Origin: Salinicoccus sp. YB14-2
GTDB lineage: Bacteria > Bacillota > Bacilli > Staphylococcales > Salinicoccaceae
DNA length: 64,000 bases
Assembly: GCF_001265075.1 (NCBI RefSeq)
Contig: NZ_LFKO01000001.1
Location: 1,427,309-1,491,308, forward strand
Reading direction: 5' to 3'
Shown one piece after another: positions 17,545 to 26,578 of the stretch; position 1 is the stretch's first letter, and each line of letters opens with the position of its first letter. The notes beneath the pieces were generated by a model. It searched no databases, was not told where the DNA came from, and was given only the letters and a program-made list of their open reading frames with translations. The position numbers and the translations under genes are program-made.

Positions 17545-18405
17545 TCAGAATTCCTCTTTTGGTGCGCGGTTTTTCATAAACATGTAGTAGCTGGCACCAA
17601 ATATGATGAAGTATCCGATGACTGACATCATATCCGGCACTTCATTCAGGATGAAGATACTCAGCAGGGCGGTGAATATGATTGTCGAATAGAAGAATAT
17701 GGATATTTCCCTCGCTGGCGCAAAGCTGTATGCGATGGTCAGACCGAACTGCCCGAATGCTGCAAAGATACCGGCAAGAATCAGCATAATCCATTGTTCG
17801 AAAGTCATGGATTCATATTGAAAGATGAAAAACGGAAGCAGTGCCACGGTTGAGAATCCGGAAAAATAAAAAACGACAGTATAGAATTTTTCACGGTCGC
17901 CGAGGACACGCAGCACCGTATAGGCACCTGCGGCAAGAATTGCCCCGAGGATACCGAGCAGAGCAAATGCAGTGTCACTGGACATGGACGGTTTGATGAT
18001 GAATACGGCACCGACCAGAGCGATGATGATTGAAATCATCTGATATCTTCTTATGTATTCCTTTAAAAATAAAGCACATAAAAGAATGGTGAAGAATGGA
18101 CTTAATTTGTTCAGTATTTCCGCATCACTTAAAACCATGCGGTCGATGACGAAAAAGTTCAGAAGAACACCGAGCAACCCCAGGCTTGACCGGAGTAAAA
18201 GCAGGCCCTGATTCTTCTTCTGTCCAAAAAGCTTTTCTTTATAATAAATGACGAGCGAGAGAGAAATGACCATTGAAATGAAATTTCTAAAGAATGTTTT
18301 TTGGACAGTCGGCAAGTCTCCGCTGTATTTTACAAAGAAAGACATGAGGCTGAACCCAAGAGAGGAAATCAGCAATGCAATAATGCCTTTTGTAGTATTG
18401 CTCAT
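17545..18405 (-). CDS. DMT/EamA family transporter
   Basis: A 286-residue membrane protein with ten predicted helices arranged as two EamA repeats (about 5-135 and 145-280). The family exports or imports small metabolites; the substrate is not predictable. AAGGAG precedes the ATG. Single gene, divergent from nrdI across a long intergenic region. Confidence 0.82.
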   Translation of the reverse strand: MSNTTKGIIALLISSLGFSLMSFFVKYSGDLPTVQKTFFRNFISMVISLSLVIYYKEKLFGQKKNQGLLLLRSSLGLLGVLLNFFVIDRMVLSDAEILNKLSPFFTILLCALFLKEYIRRYQMISIIIALVGAVFIIKPSMSSDTAFALLGILGAILAAGAYTVLRVLGDREKFYTVVFYFSGFSTVALLPFFIFQYESMTFEQWIMLILAGIFAAFGQFGLTIAYSFAPAREISIFFYSTIIFTALLSIFILNEVPDMMSVIGYFIIFGASYYMFMKNRAPKEEF

Positions 18406-18627
18406 AAAACATCATAGCTCCTTATTTTATGTTTGTACTAAATTTCATTAAAAAATAATGTAATTAAAAACGCGAAAAAAATTATTAAAGATTTACTGAA
18501 TCAGTATATCATATATATCCCAATGGTTAGATGAGTTAATTAAAAGGATTAAGCAATGAAACTTAATGAAATTCCAGTCTTTTACCATTGATAAATTAAA
18601 TTTATTGTGGCAATATAGAACATGAGA

Positions 18628-18643
18628 AAACAATATATGGTGT
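18628..18643. promoter_or_regulatory. NrdR box 1
   Basis: AAACAATATATGGTGT matches the NrdR consensus (ACACWATATMTTGTGT-like) at most positions. Its start is exactly 32 bases before that of box 2, the three-helical-turn spacing usual for NrdR pairs. Confidence 0.75.
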
Positions 18644-18659
18644 ACAGAAAAATTTATCG

Positions 18660-18675
18660 ACACTATATATTGTGT
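18660..18675. promoter_or_regulatory. NrdR box 2
   Basis: ACACTATATATTGTGT is essentially a consensus NrdR box. NrdR represses ribonucleotide reductase genes when dATP is high. It lies 113 bases before the nrdI start. Confidence 0.88.
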
Positions 18676-18787
18676 TAAAGTTGAATAATGTGATGTCTGG
18701 ACCAATCGGACAAATACATGAAATGACTTCGAACGTATGTTCGATTTATTTATTTTATGGTATTATTTAAGGAGGGAGATGGATGGT

Positions 18788-19195
18788 ATGCTGATTGCAT
18801 TCTACTCCATGACCGGCAATGTCAGGCGATTTGTAAACGGAACTGATATTGGAGATCAATTTGAATTATACGAAATTAAAGCGGCCAACAAAAACGAAAA
18901 GATTACAGAACCTTATATACTGGTTACGAGCACCTATGGATTTGGCGGAATACCGGCTCCGGTCGAACGTTTTCTGGATGTAAACAGCGAAGGGATGCAG
19001 GCTGTCGCTTCCAGTGGAAACCGGAACTGGGGCAGCAACTTTGCAAAAGCGGGGGAACACATCCGCCAAAAGTATAAAGTACCGCTGTTGATGAAATTTG
19101 AGCTGCACGGCACCAAAAGCGAAAGAGAATTATTTAAAGAGAAGGCAGGGAGTATTAATGAAAGTATTGGACGAGAAGAAGTACAATCATATTGA
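18788..19195 (+). CDS. nrdI: Flavodoxin-like NrdI for class Ib ribonucleotide reductase
   Basis: A 135-residue flavodoxin-like protein that supplies oxidant for assembling the dimanganese-tyrosyl cofactor in NrdF. The YSMTGNVRRF (FMN phosphate loop), TYGFGGIPAPV, ASGNRNWG and LMKFELHGT motifs are those of NrdI. The frame extends upstream to 18737 and has an ATG at 18779 only 2-3 bases after the ribosome site, so the ATG at 18788 is chosen. It overlaps nrdE by 38 bases. Confidence 0.93.
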   Translation: MLIAFYSMTGNVRRFVNGTDIGDQFELYEIKAANKNEKITEPYILVTSTYGFGGIPAPVERFLDVNSEGMQAVASSGNRNWGSNFAKAGEHIRQKYKVPLLMKFELHGTKSERELFKEKAGSINESIGREEVQSY

Positions 19196-21263
19196 ACTCA
19201 ATAATGAAGTGACGAAAAGAGATGAAACAGGCTTTTATAAACTCCATAAAGATATCGAGGCACTCGAAGTATTCATGGAGGAAGTGAAAGATAAAACGAT
19301 TCATTTCGATACAGAGCTTGAGCGCCTGCATTATTTGGTGGACAATGACTTTTACTATGACTTGTTTAAGGAATATACAGAAGAGCAGGTCACTGACATT
19401 GTAGACTATGCGGACTCACTTCCTTTTCAATTTAAGAGCTATATGGCAGCAAGCAAATTCTTTAAAGATTACACATTGAAGACAAACGATAAAAAACAGT
19501 ATTTGGAAGACTATAAACAACACGTGGTCATCGTGAGCCTCTACTTGTCGAAAGGGAATACCGACCAGGCGAAACGCCTGATCAATTCGATGATTGAACA
19601 GCGCTACCAGCCGGCGACACCGACATTTTTAAATGCCGGTCGTGCACGTCGCGGTGAAATGGTATCATGTTTCCTTCTTGAAGTGGATGACAGCCTGAAC
19701 TCGATCAACTATATCGATTCAACTGCAAAACAGTTAAGTAAAATCGGCGGCGGTGTGGCAATCAACCTGTCCAAGCTCCGCGCACGGGGTGAAGCAATCA
19801 AAGGCATTGAAGGTGTCGCAAAAGGAGTGCTTCCTGTGGCGAAAGCACTGGAAGGCGGATTCGGCTATGCCGATCAGCTCGGCCAGCGTCCGGGTGCAGG
19901 TGCGGTTTACTTGAACATTTTCCATTATGACCTGCCTGAATTCCTCGATACTAAAAAAGTAAACGCAGATGAAGACTTGCGTCTGTCCACAATTTCAACA
20001 GGTCTTGTGATACCGTCCAAGTTCTTTGACCTTGCTTCGGCAAATGAGCCATTCTATCTGTTTGCACCGCATACGGTGGAAAGAGAGTATGGAGAGACTC
20101 TGGATGATATGAACCTTGACGAGATGTATGACCAGCTCGTTGCAAACGATAATGTCAAAAAGCGTAAATTTGATGCACGCGATATGCTGAATACAATTGC
20201 ACAGACACAGCTGCAGTCCGGCTATCCTTATATCATGTTTAAAGATAATGCGAATAAAGTGCATCCATTGAAGGATGTCGGAGATATTAAAATCAGTAAC
20301 TTATGTACTGAAATCTTCCAATTGCAGGAAACTTCGACAATCAACGACTACGGTATCGAAGATGAAATCAGAAGGGACATCTCATGTAACCTCGGTTCAC
20401 TGAACATCGCAAACGTCATGGATTCGAAAAAAGTCCGTGAATCTGTTCATGATGGCATAGAGGCACTGACAGTCGTTAGTGACGATACTGCGATCGCAAA
20501 TGCTCCGGGTGTCAAGAAAGCAAATGATGAGCTTCACTCAGTCGGTCTCGGCGCGATGAACCTTCACGGCTATTTAACGAAAAATAAAATTGCTTATGAA
20601 TCAGAAGAAGCAAAAGATTTCGCGAACGTCTTCTTCATGCTGCTCAATTATTACTCATTGGAAAAATCAATGATGATTGCAGTGGAGCGCGGTCAGACGT
20701 TCAAGGATTTTGAGCAGTCTGATTATGCAACAGGCGAATATTTCGACAAATACGTCAGCAATTCATATGAACCTGTTACAGATAAAGTGAAGCCGTTATT
20801 TGAAGATATTTATATTCCGACGAAAGAAGACTGGGCGGAACTGCGCGACCAGGTGAAAGAAAATGGTCTTTACCATGGCTACCGTCTGGCGATTGCACCG
20901 ACACAGAGCATTTCTTACGTACAAAATGCAACAAGCTCCGTCATGCCGATTGTAGACACAATTGAGCGCAGAACTTACGGCAACTCGGAAACATTCTATC
21001 CAATGCCGTTCTTGTCAAAAGAAAACATGTGGTTCTACAAGAGCGCGTTCAATGTTGACCAGATGAAATTGATTGATCTGATTGCAACCATTCAGGAGCA
21101 TATCGACCAGGGAATCAGTACAATCCTTTACGTAAACTCGGAAATTTCAACGCGTGAATTATCAAGACTATATATTTATGCTCACCATAAAGGTCTTAAA
21201 TCACTGTATTACACTAGAAATAAATTGCTCAGCGTTGAAGAATGTACGAGTTGTTCAGTTTAA
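19158..21263 (+). CDS. nrdE: Class Ib ribonucleoside-diphosphate reductase alpha subunit NrdE
   Basis: The 701-residue catalytic subunit that reduces NDPs to dNDPs. Active-site cysteines are visible in MVSCFLLE, SNLCTEIF and the partner SCNLGSLN; the C-terminal redox pair is in ECTSCSV. There is no N-terminal ATP-cone, as expected for class Ib. The long frame begins at 19098 inside nrdI, but the ATG at 19158, behind GGCAGGGAG, starts at the family N-terminus. The overlap with nrdI suggests translational coupling. Confidence 0.95.
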   Translation: MKVLDEKKYNHIELNNEVTKRDETGFYKLHKDIEALEVFMEEVKDKTIHFDTELERLHYLVDNDFYYDLFKEYTEEQVTDIVDYADSLPFQFKSYMAASKFFKDYTLKTNDKKQYLEDYKQHVVIVSLYLSKGNTDQAKRLINSMIEQRYQPATPTFLNAGRARRGEMVSCFLLEVDDSLNSINYIDSTAKQLSKIGGGVAINLSKLRARGEAIKGIEGVAKGVLPVAKALEGGFGYADQLGQRPGAGAVYLNIFHYDLPEFLDTKKVNADEDLRLSTISTGLVIPSKFFDLASANEPFYLFAPHTVEREYGETLDDMNLDEMYDQLVANDNVKKRKFDARDMLNTIAQTQLQSGYPYIMFKDNANKVHPLKDVGDIKISNLCTEIFQLQETSTINDYGIEDEIRRDISCNLGSLNIANVMDSKKVRESVHDGIEALTVVSDDTAIANAPGVKKANDELHSVGLGAMNLHGYLTKNKIAYESEEAKDFANVFFMLLNYYSLEKSMMIAVERGQTFKDFEQSDYATGEYFDKYVSNSYEPVTDKVKPLFEDIYIPTKEDWAELRDQVKENGLYHGYRLAIAPTQSISYVQNATSSVMPIVDTIERRTYGNSETFYPMPFLSKENMWFYKSAFNVDQMKLIDLIATIQEHIDQGISTILYVNSEISTRELSRLYIYAHHKGLKSLYYTRNKLLSVEECTSCSV

Positions 21264-21283
21264 AAGATAAAGGAGTCTTATAA

Positions 21284-22252
21284 ATGATAGCAGTTAACTG
21301 GAATAAAGAAGATGACATGACCAATGTATTCTGGCGCCAGAATATCTCTCAGATGTGGGTGGAGACAGAATTCAAAGTATCGAAAGATTTAAGTTCATGG
21401 TCAGGCATGTCAGATAATGAGAAAGACACTTTTAAAAAGGTATTGGCAGGACTCACCGGACTGGACACGCACCAGGCGGATGACGGTATGCCGCTTATCA
21501 TGCTGCATACGGATGACCTGCGTAAAAAGGCGGTATATTCATTTATGGGAATGATGGAGCAGATTCATGCGAAATCATACTCCCATATCTTCTCAACACT
21601 GATTTCGTCCAAAGAGACGGACGAACTGCTTGATGAGTGGGTGTTGAATAACGAACATCTGAAATATAAGGCAGACAAGATTGTGAGCCGTTATCATAAA
21701 CTGTTCGACAAAAATGCATCTTTATATGATCAGTACATGGCACGCGTTGCGTCCGTATTCCTGGAATCATTCCTGTTCTACTCAGGTTTCTACTATCCGT
21801 TATATCTGGCGGGCCAGGGCCGCATGACAACAAGCGGGGAAATCATCCGTAAAATTTTACTGGATGAATCCATCCACGGCGTATTCACGGGACTTGATGC
21901 ACAGACAATCAGACCTCAACTGTCACAGGAAGATCAGGAACGTGCGGATAAGGAGATGTATGAACTGCTCGAGGCGCTTTACGCGAATGAGCAGGAGTAT
22001 ACAAGAGAACTTTATGACAAGATCGGCCTGACAGAGGACGTAATGAACTACGTGACTTACAATGCGAACAAAGCGCTCGCAAACCTCGGATTTGAACCTT
22101 ATTATGAAGAGAAAGGCTTTAATCCAATCATCGAAAATGCACTTGATACGTCAACGAAAAACCATGACTTCTTCAGTGTCAAAGGTGACGGTTATGTACT
22201 TGCATTGAACGTTGAACCTTTACAGGACGAAGATTTTGTATTTGAAGATTAA
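21284..22252 (+). CDS. nrdF: Class Ib ribonucleoside-diphosphate reductase beta subunit NrdF
   Basis: The 322-residue radical-generating subunit. The metal ligands sit in the EQIH and DESIHG helices, and the radical Tyr is in AKSYSHIF. AAAGGAGTC precedes the ATG, 20 bases after nrdE. The acidic C-terminus (EDFVFED) is the part expected to bind NrdE. Followed by a strong terminator. Confidence 0.95.
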   Translation: MIAVNWNKEDDMTNVFWRQNISQMWVETEFKVSKDLSSWSGMSDNEKDTFKKVLAGLTGLDTHQADDGMPLIMLHTDDLRKKAVYSFMGMMEQIHAKSYSHIFSTLISSKETDELLDEWVLNNEHLKYKADKIVSRYHKLFDKNASLYDQYMARVASVFLESFLFYSGFYYPLYLAGQGRMTTSGEIIRKILLDESIHGVFTGLDAQTIRPQLSQEDQERADKEMYELLEALYANEQEYTRELYDKIGLTEDVMNYVTYNANKALANLGFEPYYEEKGFNPIIENALDTSTKNHDFFSVKGDGYVLALNVEPLQDEDFVFED

Positions 22253-22264
22253 TTTCTTTTGAAC

Positions 22265-22286
22265 GGCCGGGCAACCGGCCTTTTTT
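22265..22286 (+). terminator. Terminator of the nrdIEF operon
   Basis: GGCCGG and CCGGCC pair around a GCAA tetraloop followed by T6. Confidence 0.93.
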
Positions 22287-22403
22287 ATTGTTTAATATGG
22301 GATACTCGAATAGCTTTGGATTTCAGTACGGCTGGTGCGATTCTGTATAGTGTATTCAATTGCACACTTAAAAATGAATTTTTAAATATTCAGCATCATT
22401 TGA

Positions 22404-22431
22404 TTGACAATTCCTATGAATGATATATGAT
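22404..22431 (+). promoter_or_regulatory. Sigma-A promoter of the riboflavin operon
   Basis: TTGACA (22404-22409), 16-base spacer, TATGAT (22426-22431). Transcription would begin about 20 bases before the FMN riboswitch. The 120 bases between the nrdF terminator and this promoter show nothing recognisable. Confidence 0.75.
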
Positions 22432-22458
22432 TAAATTAGAGTTTTTCAACTGAATATA

Positions 22459-22590
22459 ATTCTTTCGGGGCAGGGTGAAATTCCCAACCGGCGGTTAAAG
22501 CCCGCGACCTGTACGCATCCTGCGTATGGCTGATCCAGTGAAAACCTGGAGCCGACAGTGAGAGTCTGGATGGGAGAGAGAATGTAGCAT
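22459..22590 (+). ncRNA. FMN riboswitch (RFN element)
   Basis: The conserved RFN blocks are all present in order: TCTTTCGGGGCAGGGTGAAA, TTCCCAACCGGCGGT, AGCCCGCGACC, a variable arm, CTGATCCAGTGAAA, GCCGACAGTGAGAGTCTGGATGGGAGAGAGAATG in pieces to about 22582. FMN binding is expected to favour the downstream terminator at 22654 and so shut off ribDEBAH when flavin is plentiful. Spacer 22591-22653 should contain the antiterminator strand. Confidence 0.95.
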
Positions 22591-22653
22591 GCGTATATGA
22601 TACGTTTATTTTGTGCTGGTTACATACAGCGCATTATTTAGCATACAAATTTT

Positions 22654-22692
22654 GAGGCGCCGATGAATATTTTTTCATTGGCGTCTTTTTTT
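22654..22692 (+). terminator. Riboswitch-controlled terminator before ribD
   Basis: GGCGCCGATGAA and TTCATTGGCGTC pair (with one or two wobble or mismatched positions) around TATTTT and run into T7. Position between the FMN aptamer and the ribD ribosome site identifies it as the expression platform. Confidence 0.88.
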
Positions 22693-22708
22693 GTTCAGGA
22701 GGGAAAAC

Positions 22709-23746
22709 TTGAATATTTACATGGACAAAGCGGTTGCCGCAGCGAGTATCGCAGACGGCCAGACAGAAAAGAACCCGACAGTCGGTGCAGTTATCGTAAA
22801 AGACGGGGTGGTCGTCGGAATGGGTAGTCATCTTTCAATGGGAAGTGACCATGCTGAAGTACAGGCAATAAAGTCATGCATTGAAGATCCGGCGGGTGCC
22901 GATATGTATGTGACTCTGGAACCATGTTCACATCATGGCAAAACACCGCCGTGCACAAAAGCGATCATCGATGCAGGGATAAAAAGAATATTTTATGCCG
23001 TCAAAGATGAAAACCCAAAAGTTTCCGGACACAAAGTACTGGAAGATAATGGTGTAAAGGCGGTGCACGCACCTCATGAAGAGGCGGAAGAAATGTACGA
23101 AGATTTTTTCAACCATCTGTCCGCTAAGCGGCCGAATGTCACTTTGAAAAGTGCAGTCAGTCTGGACGGTAAGCTCGCTCTTGATGACGGCACAAGCCGA
23201 TGGATTACGAATGAAGATTCAAGGGAGGATGTCCAGCACCTGCGGCATGCGCATGATGCGATACTGACAGGTGCCGGAACTCTGTTGAACGATGATCCGC
23301 GTCTCACTGCAAGAATTGAAGGCGGCGGTAATCATCCGAGACCGGTCATACTGTTAGGCAGCGGACTGCTGACAGATAGACTTAAAATTGAAGCGCATCC
23401 TAAAAAGCCTGTCATATTTACGAATAATATCGAAAATAGAAAATTCAATCAAAAATATCACATTGAATACGGTCAATTTTCCAATGGTGAAATACTGGAA
23501 AAACTTTATAGCGATTATGATATCAGCAGTGTTTTGGTCGAAGGTGGAGCGAAGACACTCACTGCATTCATTGAAGAAGAATTATACAATCAAATAATTA
23601 TATACATTGCCCCGAAATTATTTGGTAGGTCAAAACATGAACTATTTCAGTCTTCAGTTTCAACGATGGAGGAAATGATTCATTTAAAACTTACAGACGT
23701 CGAAAAACTCCAATCAGATTTAAAATTGACATACAGGAGGAATTAG
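22709..23746 (+). CDS. ribD: Riboflavin biosynthesis deaminase/reductase RibD
   Basis: A 345-residue bifunctional enzyme for the second and third steps of riboflavin synthesis. The N-terminal deaminase domain (about 1-145) has the zinc ligands in HAE and PCSHHGKTPPC; the C-terminal reductase domain (about 150-345) has SLDGKLAL and the VEGGAKT NADPH loop. The frame is open from 22691, but TTG 22709, just after AGGAGGGA, gives an N-terminus (MNIYMDKAV) matching Bacillus RibD. ATG 22721 is the alternative. First gene of the FMN-riboswitch operon. Confidence 0.93.
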   Translation: MNIYMDKAVAAASIADGQTEKNPTVGAVIVKDGVVVGMGSHLSMGSDHAEVQAIKSCIEDPAGADMYVTLEPCSHHGKTPPCTKAIIDAGIKRIFYAVKDENPKVSGHKVLEDNGVKAVHAPHEEAEEMYEDFFNHLSAKRPNVTLKSAVSLDGKLALDDGTSRWITNEDSREDVQHLRHAHDAILTGAGTLLNDDPRLTARIEGGGNHPRPVILLGSGLLTDRLKIEAHPKKPVIFTNNIENRKFNQKYHIEYGQFSNGEILEKLYSDYDISSVLVEGGAKTLTAFIEEELYNQIIIYIAPKLFGRSKHELFQSSVSTMEEMIHLKLTDVEKLQSDLKLTYRRN

Positions 23747-24385
23747 ATGTTTACAGGGTTAATTGAACAGAAAAGTAAAGTGCTTAAAGTGAACAGCACA
23801 GCAGATGATACAGAGCTTACAATAAATAACGCCGGATTTGATGATTTAAAAGCGGGCGATTCTATCTCAGTAAACGGTGTATGTTTGACTGCATATGATA
23901 TTACAGAGGCGTCGTTCAAGGTCACAATGATTAATGAAACGAGAAGACTTACAAGTTTGAAAGATATAAATGACGGTGAAGAAGTGAACCTGGAACGTGC
24001 ATTGACATTATCCGACCGTCTCGGCGGGCACCTTGTCAGCGGTCATGTCGATGGGACGGGGACGATTACTGAAGTTTTAAGTGATGGCAGTGCTGTTGTC
24101 ATGACTATAAAACTCCCGTCCCGTCTGATGAAATATATGGCGGATAAAGGATCTGTGACGGTTGACGGCATCAGCCTGACTTTATTTGAAGTGAATCACA
24201 AAGAAGAAACGATTACGTTGAATTTAATTCCTGAAACAATTGAACGTACGAACTTGGGCCAAAAACAAGTGCAGGATACAGTGAATATAGAAGCGGATCA
24301 GGTAGTCAAACATATCGAACATCTGCTGCAGCACGGTGACTTGGATATTAAAAAATTGAGTAAAGCAGGTGGTTTCGATGTTTGA
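23747..24385 (+). CDS. ribE: Riboflavin synthase alpha chain RibE
   Basis: A 212-residue enzyme that dismutates two lumazines to riboflavin. Two lumazine-binding repeats are visible (MFTGLIEQ...VNGVCLT, then GHLVSGHVDGTG...VDGISLT). Its ATG directly follows the ribD stop, with AGGAGG inside the ribD end, and its own end overlaps ribBA by eight bases. Called RibB or RibC in some nomenclatures. Confidence 0.94.
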   Translation: MFTGLIEQKSKVLKVNSTADDTELTINNAGFDDLKAGDSISVNGVCLTAYDITEASFKVTMINETRRLTSLKDINDGEEVNLERALTLSDRLGGHLVSGHVDGTGTITEVLSDGSAVVMTIKLPSRLMKYMADKGSVTVDGISLTLFEVNHKEETITLNLIPETIERTNLGQKQVQDTVNIEADQVVKHIEHLLQHGDLDIKKLSKAGGFDV

Positions 24386-25565
24386 TTCTATTACTGAAGC
24401 GCTGGAAGCACTTAAGAACGGCGAGTTGATTATTGTTGTCGATGATGAAGATAGGGAAAATGAAGGCGATCTGGTCGGCATCGCAGAATACTTAAAACCG
24501 GAATCCATAAATTTCATGGCGACTTATGGCCGCGGGCTGATATGCACGCCGATGGACGAAAGCATTGCCCGGAAACTGGAACTGCCGCCCATGGCTGATG
24601 AGAACAGTGATCCGCATTCGACAGCATTTACTGTATCGGTTGATCATTATACAACAACGACCGGCATCAGTGCATTTGAACGTTTTGATACGATTATGGC
24701 TTTGATAGACGGTGATTCGAAACCTTCACATTTCAACATGCCGGGTCATATATTCCCGCTCGTTGCAAAGCCGGGCGGTGTCATTGAGCGTATGGGCCAT
24801 ACGGAAGCGTCGGTGGACTTGAGCAAACTGGCAGGCGCAAAGCCTGTCGGGGTCATCTGTGAAATTATGAATGATGACGGCACGATGGCGAGAGTGGATG
24901 ATTTGAACACATATAAAGAGAAGCATCAGCTGAAGATGATTACGATAGAAGACTTGAAGCAGTTTATTTTGAAGGAACAAAGAATCGAGCTGGACAGTGA
25001 GGTCAACCTTCCGACGGCATTCGGCACTTTTAAAATACACGGTTTCAAAGACAAACTGACGGGGGAGGAGCATGTTGCGCTTGTGCACGGTGAGATCAGA
25101 CAGAATATGAATGTCAGAATCCATTCGGAATGCCTGACCGGGGATGTTTTTCACAGTGCACGCTGTGATTGCGGTGAGCAGTTGGAAAAAGCGATGGAAA
25201 TCATCAGTGAAGAGGATGGTGTTATTTTATATATGCGCCAGGAAGGCAGAGGCATCGGTCTTTTGAATAAGCTGAAAGCCTATGAATTGATAGAACAGGG
25301 TTTTGACACAGTGACTGCAAACGAACATTTGGGCTTCAATGCAGATTTAAGAACTTATGAGGCCGCAGGCGGCATGTTGAAAATACTGGGGCTGAATGAA
25401 GTGATGCTGCTCAGCAATAACCCGAAAAAGGCGGCAGGACTCGCCGAAGACGGTATTCAGGTGAACAGGCGCAGTCATATTGTGGAAGCGAATATATACA
25501 ATGATGATTATTTAAAAACCAAAAGAGAAAAAATGGGGCACCAGTTACAGGAGGATATGAAATGA
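24378..25565 (+). CDS. ribBA: Bifunctional DHBP synthase / GTP cyclohydrolase II RibBA
   Basis: A 395-residue fusion. Residues 1-200 are 3,4-dihydroxy-2-butanone 4-phosphate synthase ([11 protein letters not shown] acidic loop, HTEASVDL). Residues about 205-395 are GTP cyclohydrolase II, with zinc cysteines in [16 protein letters not shown] and the RQEGRGIGL motif. GTG 24369 is in frame, but the ATG at 24378 behind AGGTGG is the usual start. Confidence 0.94.
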   Translation: MFDSITEALEALKNGELIIVVDDEDRENEGDLVGIAEYLKPESINFMATYGRGLICTPMDESIARKLELPPMADENSDPHSTAFTVSVDHYTTTTGISAFERFDTIMALIDGDSKPSHFNMPGHIFPLVAKPGGVIERMGHTEASVDLSKLAGAKPVGVICEIMNDDGTMARVDDLNTYKEKHQLKMITIEDLKQFILKEQRIELDSEVNLPTAFGTFKIHGFKDKLTGEEHVALVHGEIRQNMNVRIHSECLTGDVFHSARCDCGEQLEKAMEIISEEDGVILYMRQEGRGIGLLNKLKAYELIEQGFDTVTANEHLGFNADLRTYEAAGGMLKILGLNEVMLLSNNPKKAAGLAEDGIQVNRRSHIVEANIYNDDYLKTKREKMGHQLQEDMK

Positions 25566-26029
25566 ATACAATTCAAACAACAATGACAGGAAAAGGTCTG
25601 AAAATAGGGATAGTCGCAGGCAGATTCAATGATTTTATTACAAACCAGCTGATAAACGGGGCAGAAGGTGCACTGGTCAGTCACCAGGTCAACAGTGATG
25701 ATATCGATCTCGTGTATGTACCCGGTGCTTTTGAAATACCGCTCGTTGCGAAAAAGATGGCGGCATCAGAAAAGTATGATGCAATCATTGCTCTCGGCTG
25801 TGTCATCCGCGGCAGCACAAGCCATTATGATTATGTATGTAATCAATCTGCCAAAGGAATATTGGAAGCAGGGCTGTCCACTGATATTCCGGTAATATTC
25901 GGAGTCGTCACAACGGAAAATATTGAACAGGCGATAGAGCGTGCCGGAACGAAGATGGGGAACAAAGGAGTGGACTCGGCGAATTCTGCGATTGAGATGG
26001 CCAATCTGATGAAAGAACTAAAGTCATAA
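25562..26029 (+). CDS. ribH: 6,7-dimethyl-8-ribityllumazine synthase RibH
   Basis: A 155-residue enzyme joining the DHBP and pyrimidine branches of riboflavin synthesis; family members form icosahedral shells. Motifs: [42 protein letters not shown] (catalytic His) and the C-terminal [10 protein letters not shown]. Coupled to ribBA by ATGA overlap. No terminator was seen between it and the next gene. Confidence 0.95.
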   Translation: MNTIQTTMTGKGLKIGIVAGRFNDFITNQLINGAEGALVSHQVNSDDIDLVYVPGAFEIPLVAKKMAASEKYDAIIALGCVIRGSTSHYDYVCNQSAKGILEAGLSTDIPVIFGVVTTENIEQAIERAGTKMGNKGVDSANSAIEMANLMKELKS

Positions 26030-26096
26030 AATATATATAAATCATGAATATCCAGCAATAAAGTAATGTTATAGTATTGTGGAGAGGAGTGATGAG

Positions 26097-26501
26097 ATGA
26101 ATATTAAAACTTTATTGCTGGCAGTTCTTGCAAGTGTATTTCTAGCTGCATGCGGCGGCGGGGATGACGAAGAAATGAATCATGATGCGCCGGAATCCGA
26201 TGAAATGAGAACTCTGGATGTGGGATTATTTACACCCGACCATATCATGTCCGGTGAAACTGTAGAAATGACGGCACATGTTACATCGAATGAAGAAGAT
26301 GTCACAGATGCAGAACACGTCATGTTCGAGGTTCAGGATGAAAATGCAGAGACGGTGGAAGAGATAACCGCCGAACACTCGGAGAACGGAGAATATACGG
26401 TCGAATATACATTTGACGAAGCGGGGACATATACTGTAATATCTCATGTCGATGCATTTTCATTACACACTATGCCGAGTTCAGAGGTTATAGTAGAGTA
26501 A
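26097..26501 (+). CDS. YtkA-like secreted lipoprotein
   Basis: A 134-residue lipoprotein with a signal peptide ending in the lipobox LAAC (Cys about residue 18), an acidic Asp/Glu linker and a beta-rich domain (about 45-134) resembling YtkA-like/FixH domains. The frame is open upstream, but the ATG at 26097 is next to GGAGAGGAG and starts the signal peptide properly. A TTATAGT-like -10 lies near 26070, so it may have its own promoter. Function not established. Confidence 0.75.
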   Translation: MNIKTLLLAVLASVFLAACGGGDDEEMNHDAPESDEMRTLDVGLFTPDHIMSGETVEMTAHVTSNEEDVTDAEHVMFEVQDENAETVEEITAEHSENGEYTVEYTFDEAGTYTVISHVDAFSLHTMPSSEVIVE

Positions 26502-26521
26502 CCGAAAATGCGCATTTATCT

Positions 26522-26547
26522 GTGTAACTGAAAGTATATTTGGGTAT
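26522..26547 (+). promoter_or_regulatory. Sigma-B-like promoter for the SDR gene
   Basis: GTGTAA (26522-26527), 14-base spacer, GGGTAT (26542-26547): one mismatch to the sigma-B consensus GTTTAA-N14-GGGTAT. The gene starts about 30 bases downstream. Confidence 0.6.
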
Positions 26548-26578
26548 ACTAAAGTTACTACAGTAACAGGAGGTTAAC

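Larger units (their letters stand above)
18406..18787. other. Regulatory intergenic region upstream of nrdI
   Basis: About 380 bases without a convincing gene. The left half is AT-rich and should carry the leftward transporter promoter. The right half holds two NrdR boxes and then the nrdI ribosome site (AAGGAGGGA, 18769-18777). I cannot choose a single nrd promoter by eye. Confidence 0.6.

Noticed and set aside
22327..22370. Operator before the riboflavin promoter (GTGCGATT...AATTGCAC)
   Set aside because: Imperfect arms with a long spacer; known control by the FMN riboswitch explains the operon.
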